9,255 bases of DNA from an uncultured Comamonadaceae bacterium. GTDB taxonomy: Bacteria; Pseudomonadota; Gammaproteobacteria; Burkholderiales; Burkholderiaceae_C. The stretch spans positions 1 to 9,255 of the forward strand of contig CALMOI010000420.1 in NCBI GenBank assembly GCA_937871735.1, read 5' to 3'. Made by a program: the position numbers and the translations under genes. Below the pieces are notes generated by a model. It had not been told where the DNA came from and ran no database searches. It saw only the letters and a list, made by a program, of their open reading frames with translations. This document shows, piece after piece, positions 6,235 to 9,255 of this stretch; position 1 is the first letter of the stretch; each line of letters starts with the position of its first letter.

Positions 6235-6678
6235 ATGCCAAGCACTGAATTTCACCTGCAACTGGGCGACTGGGCCACGCTGGGCGCGCTGGCTGCCCAA
6301 GTGCGCACGCAAGTCTTCGTGCAAGAACAAGCCATTCCCGCCGACATGGAATGGGACGATGCTGATGCCAGCGCGCTCCACGCCGTGATTTGTGACTCGC
6401 AAGGGCAAGCTGTGGCGACGGGCCGACTGCTTCAACCCGAACCTGGCATCGCCAAAATAGGCCGCATGGCCGTGCTGCGCAGCGTGCGCAAGCATGGCTT
6501 AGGCCGCCAAGTGCTGCTGGCGCTGATCGAAGCTGCCCGCCAACGTGGCGACCGCAGCGTGGTGCTATCGGCGCAGCACAGCGCCATCGGCTTCTACACC
6601 CGATTGGGCTTTACGGCGCACGGCGCTGAATACGACGACGTTGGCATCGCCCACCGCGACATGAGTTTGACCCTTTGA
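6235..6678 (+). CDS. GNAT family N-acetyltransferase
   Basis: A 147-residue single-domain acetyltransferase using acetyl-CoA. The N-terminal part has RTQVFVQEQAIPADMEWDD (24-42), a pattern typical of the ElaA/YjcF-like branch (R..VFV.EQ.iP...E.D..D). The acetyl-CoA pyrophosphate-binding motif follows as RKHGLG (85-90, R/QxxGxG/A), after the strand AKIGRMAV. The later motif is AIGFYTRLGF (117-126), and the end HRDMSLTL also fits this branch. The acceptor (a small molecule or a protein amine) cannot be inferred. It begins 17 nt after the hydrolase and stops 9 nt before the ligase gene, so it is probably translated from a shared transcript. No strong Shine-Dalgarno precedes ATG 6235. Confidence 0.92.
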   Translation: MPSTEFHLQLGDWATLGALAAQVRTQVFVQEQAIPADMEWDDADASALHAVICDSQGQAVATGRLLQPEPGIAKIGRMAVLRSVRKHGLGRQVLLALIEAARQRGDRSVVLSAQHSAIGFYTRLGFTAHGAEYDDVGIAHRDMSLTL

Positions 6679-6687
6679 ACTGAATCT

Positions 6688-8952
6688 ATGGCCACCAAGA
6701 AAAAACGACCTGCCGCAGCAGCCCACGCTGCTGCGACACAGCCCCCTGCTGCCTCATCGCCCCTATCGACGCCATCTGCTGCAACGGCCAGCCCCCACCT
6801 TGAACGCCCCATGCCCGCAGAAGTCTCTGGCAGTGGTACGGCTGCGCTGCTGGCGCTCACCTTATTTTTGACCGCAGCTCTTGGCGTGCCGCATGAGGAA
6901 ATGCTGCAAGACACGCTCAAGTCCATCATTGTTTCGTTTGGTGCCTTGAGTGCAGGGCTGCTCTTTTTTTGGAGCCAGCGTTCGCGCACTGCACCGCTGC
7001 GTTGGCACAGCGTGATGGTGCTGCCCTTGCTGTTGATGGCCTACGCGCTGGGCAGCATGGCTTGGTCGCACGCTTACCTTGGCGGGGTTGAAGCAATACG
7101 TTGGTTCATTTTCAGCGTGCTGCTGTGGCTGGGTTTAAATAGCCTCAGCCGTGAGCGTCTGCCTACGCTGGCGTGGGGTATCCACATGGGCGCTTGCGTG
7201 GCGTCGCTGTGGACGGCGTTGCAATTTTGGATTGATTTCAAATACTTCCCGCAAGGGCCGAATCCGGCATCCACCTTCGTCAACCGCAACTTTTTTGCCG
7301 AGTTTGTGGTCTGTACGCTGCCGTTTTCGATCTTCTTGATCCTGCGAGCACGCATGTCGTCGATGGTGGCGCTGCTGGCGTTCACCACCGGCTTCAATTT
7401 GGTGGCATTGATGATGACTGGCACGCGCTCAGCGCAATTGGCATTTGCGGCGATGGCAGTGGCCTTGCCTGTGGTGCTGTGGCGCTATCGCTCGCAATGG
7501 TCTTGGGCGAAATGGAATCCACAAACCCGCCTCACGCTGATAGGCACCTTGCTGGGCACCGTGTTGGTGTTGGGCTTGATTCCAACCGGCAACCCCAAGC
7601 TGATCGGCGAAAGCCCTGAAGCAACCACGCCGTTTCAGCGCACGCTGGCCCGCACCAAGTCCATGACCGAGACGGCGGAATACACGCAGCGCTCATTTTC
7701 TATGCGCGTGACCATGTGGATGGCCACCGCCCGCATGATTGCCGCCAAGCCCTTAACGGGCGTAGGCGCGGGCGCTTGGGAAGTCGATATTCCGCTGTAC
7801 CAAACCGAAGGCTCGCAGCTTGAAACCGACTACTACGCGCACAACGAAATCCTGCAACTGCTGGCCGAATACGGCTTGGCCGGCGCATTGTTTTTGCTGG
7901 GACTGCTCACTTACTTGATCACCAGCGCGTGGCGCACCGTGCGCGGCACCCATCCTGATGCAGAGGCGGAAGGCCCCTTGCGAGCGCTGACCTTGATCAG
8001 CTTGATGATGTTTTTGATCGTCAGCAATGCTGGGTTTCCGTGGCGCATGGCGACCACAGGGGCTTTGTTTGCACTGAATTTGGCGATTTTGGCGGCCTCT
8101 GATGCGCGCCTGAATGTGCGTGGACTGTTGGGCGCGTGGGTCATGCCCTGGCAACCCGTGCGCTCCAAAATCGCGGCCGTCGCGATGGCGGCATGCATGC
8201 TGCTGGCAGGCTACATCAGCCAACAAGCCGCTGAATGCGAAGCCAAAATTGTGCGCGCCGTCAAAATTGCGTTGACCATCTCCAACAGCGGCGACTATCA
8301 CAGCACGCGCTGGATACCTTACAAACGCGAAATGCTCACCGCGCTGAAGGAGGGCATCGCCATCAATGCGCATTACCGCAAAATCACACCGATGGCCGCA
8401 GATGAGCTGGCCAAATGGGGCGACTGGAAAAACGCCATCTGGGTTTGGGAGTCGGTGCTGAGTTCACGGCCTTACATCGTGGCGATCATGAGCAACATCG
8501 CACGCGGCTACATCGTGCTGGGTGATCCGGTGCGGGCGCGTGAGTATTTGGAACGCGCGCGCAAACTGCAACCGTCGGCGCTCAGCGTCAATTCGCTGGA
8601 TGTGGTTTTGCTAGATCGCGAGGGCCATGAAGCTGCCGCCGTCGCGTTGGCGCGCAAATCTTTGCAATCCAACCACTACGACTTTGACTTGCTCAACTCC
8701 TCGTATTTGCTGGGTGGGCGCACCAAAGACCCATCGCTGATGCTGCAAGCGATGGAGCTGTTGCGCAAGGACTTCCCGACTCAAGTTGCCGAAGCGAGTT
8801 TGCGCATCGGGCACATCTATGCATCGGCTCCTGAGTTCAAAGACGAGGCCAAGGCGTTAGAGGCTTATCGCCGCGCCGTTGCCGCAAGCTCACAAGAGCG
8901 CAAGGCCGATATGCGTGCGCAAGTCCCGGCACCTTATCAAGGCAAGCTGTAA
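6688..8952 (+). CDS. O-antigen ligase/polymerase (Wzy_C) family membrane protein with C-terminal TPR domain
   Basis: A 754-residue inner-membrane protein of the WaaL/Wzy/PglL superfamily, which transfers lipid-linked glycans to lipid A core, growing polymer or protein. After a Lys/Ala/Pro-rich cytoplasmic tail (1-50) I count about 13 hydrophobic segments (near 52, 79, 108, 134, 162, 203, 225, 248, 282, 397, 433, 455 and 493). The large loop between segments 9 and 10 (300-396) would be periplasmic. It holds SFSMRVTMW (R340), KPLTGVGAGAW (354-364) and the Wzy_C landmark YYAHNEILQLLAEYGL with His385, the conserved loop His of ligases. TGTRSA (R247) is another family landmark. Residues 571-736 form TPR-like repeats, for example 598-630 and 631-662; by segment count they would be periplasmic. 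Candidate roles are LPS O-antigen ligation, polymerisation, or pilin or protein O-glycosylation; no glycan genes are nearby to decide. It ends 10 bp before convergent ygfZ. Confidence 0.85.
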   Translation: MATKKKRPAAAAHAAATQPPAASSPLSTPSAATASPHLERPMPAEVSGSGTAALLALTLFLTAALGVPHEEMLQDTLKSIIVSFGALSAGLLFFWSQRSRTAPLRWHSVMVLPLLLMAYALGSMAWSHAYLGGVEAIRWFIFSVLLWLGLNSLSRERLPTLAWGIHMGACVASLWTALQFWIDFKYFPQGPNPASTFVNRNFFAEFVVCTLPFSIFLILRARMSSMVALLAFTTGFNLVALMMTGTRSAQLAFAAMAVALPVVLWRYRSQWSWAKWNPQTRLTLIGTLLGTVLVLGLIPTGNPKLIGESPEATTPFQRTLARTKSMTETAEYTQRSFSMRVTMWMATARMIAAKPLTGVGAGAWEVDIPLYQTEGSQLETDYYAHNEILQLLAEYGLAGALFLLGLLTYLITSAWRTVRGTHPDAEAEGPLRALTLISLMMFLIVSNAGFPWRMATTGALFALNLAILAASDARLNVRGLLGAWVMPWQPVRSKIAAVAMAACMLLAGYISQQAAECEAKIVRAVKIALTISNSGDYHSTRWIPYKREMLTALKEGIAINAHYRKITPMAADELAKWGDWKNAIWVWESVLSSRPYIVAIMSNIARGYIVLGDPVRAREYLERARKLQPSALSVNSLDVVLLDREGHEAAAVALARKSLQSNHYDFDLLNSSYLLGGRTKDPSLMLQAMELLRKDFPTQVAEASLRIGHIYASAPEFKDEAKALEAYRRAVAASSQERKADMRAQVPAPYQGKL

Positions 8953-8962
8953 AAAACGGCGC

Positions 8963-9255
8963 TTAAATCTCGGCCAGCAGCGGGTAGGGCAGGGATTGAT
9001 GAGTCAGCACCGGGCCATCGGCTGCACCCAAGCGCAGTTCGCTGGCAGCGGCGCTGACTTGCAATACCGCGATAGCAACGTGGCCGCCGCTGGGCGTGAT
9101 GGCCGCTTGCACCACGGTGCCGCAGGGCTGCTCAGCGTCTTGCGGGGTGTAAATTTCTTGCCCTGCGTTCAAAGCCACATCAGCGCTCAAGATGCTGGCG
9201 CGGCGCTTGAGCGTGCCGCGAAACTGGCTGCGTGCCACCACCTCTTGGCCGGGGT
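8963..9255 (-). CDS. ygfZ: YgfZ/GcvT-like folate-binding protein, C-terminal part (5' truncated by window edge)
   Basis: The last 97 codons of a YgfZ-family protein, which binds tetrahydrofolate and helps maintain certain iron-sulfur enzymes such as MiaB in E. coli. The frame is open through the window edge: bases 9242-9253 read PGQE upstream of VVARSQFRGTLKRR. This matches the family signature KGCYxGQE followed by VAR..FRG..KR; the signature Cys would lie just outside the window. The remainder (GQEIYTP, CGTVVQAA, LPYPLLAEI) fits the C-terminal beta-barrel of the fold. The GTG at 9239-9241 is internal and not a start. The stop TAA (complement of 8963-8965) lies 10 bp from the convergent ligase gene stop, and I see no hairpin terminator between them. 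Confidence 0.9.
   Translation of the reverse strand, partial: PGQEVVARSQFRGTLKRRASILSADVALNAGQEIYTPQDAEQPCGTVVQAAITPSGGHVAIAVLQVSAAASELRLGAADGPVLTHQSLPYPLLAEI

Noticed and set aside
8953..8962. A bidirectional terminator between the ligase gene and ygfZ
   Set aside because: Only 10 bases separate the stops, and I could not find a stem of useful length around them; the A-run after the ligase stop alone is not enough.

Overview
The window reads as a chromosomal segment of a moderately GC-rich betaproteobacterium, most likely Burkholderiales and probably Comamonadaceae. This rests on remembered resemblance of the DnaQ tail, the Tex C-terminus (ending AFAKLKR), the YgfZ tail and a tRNA-Val with anticodon CAC. 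No database search was possible. Apart from a defective recombinase homologue I see no transposase, prophage, CRISPR array or plasmid gene, so most of the window looks like core genome.

Layout. Positions 1-279 hold the C-terminus of dnaQ (proofreading subunit of DNA polymerase III), followed by a complete tRNA-Val(CAC) at 342-416 and its hairpin terminator at 422-454. A membrane-anchored protein of unknown function follows at 483-1088. Facing it is a minus-strand pair, transcribed from about 2670 towards 1068: a secreted NlpC/P60 peptidoglycan hydrolase (2088-2669), then, 18 nt downstream, a tyrosine-recombinase-fold protein (1068-2069). The recombinase-like gene overlaps the unknown gene tail to tail by 21 bp. 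A 169-bp divergent intergenic region separates the pair from a plus-strand run of four closely spaced genes: tex (2839-5196), an HSL-type alpha/beta hydrolase (5216-6217), a GNAT acetyltransferase (6235-6678) and an O-antigen-ligase-type membrane protein with a C-terminal TPR domain (6688-8952). Gaps there are 19, 17 and 9 nt, so one transcript is plausible. The window ends in the C-terminal part of ygfZ on the minus strand (8963-9255), convergent with the ligase gene.

The most interesting item is the recombinase-like protein. It is full length and uninterrupted, but by my motif alignment it has lost nearly every catalytic residue of the family: Arg I is Ser172, the hairpin Lys is Asn203, the box II His is Thr286, the second His/Trp is Leu312, and the nucleophilic Tyr is Leu321. 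Only Arg289 of the second Arg position remains. An intact frame with a dead active site suggests a DNA-binding pseudo-recombinase kept for a non-catalytic role, encoded beside a cell-wall hydrolase. Secondary items are a His/Cys cluster (HxCHxxC) in the unknown membrane protein, and the lone ligase with a probable periplasmic TPR tail at the end of the tex gene run.
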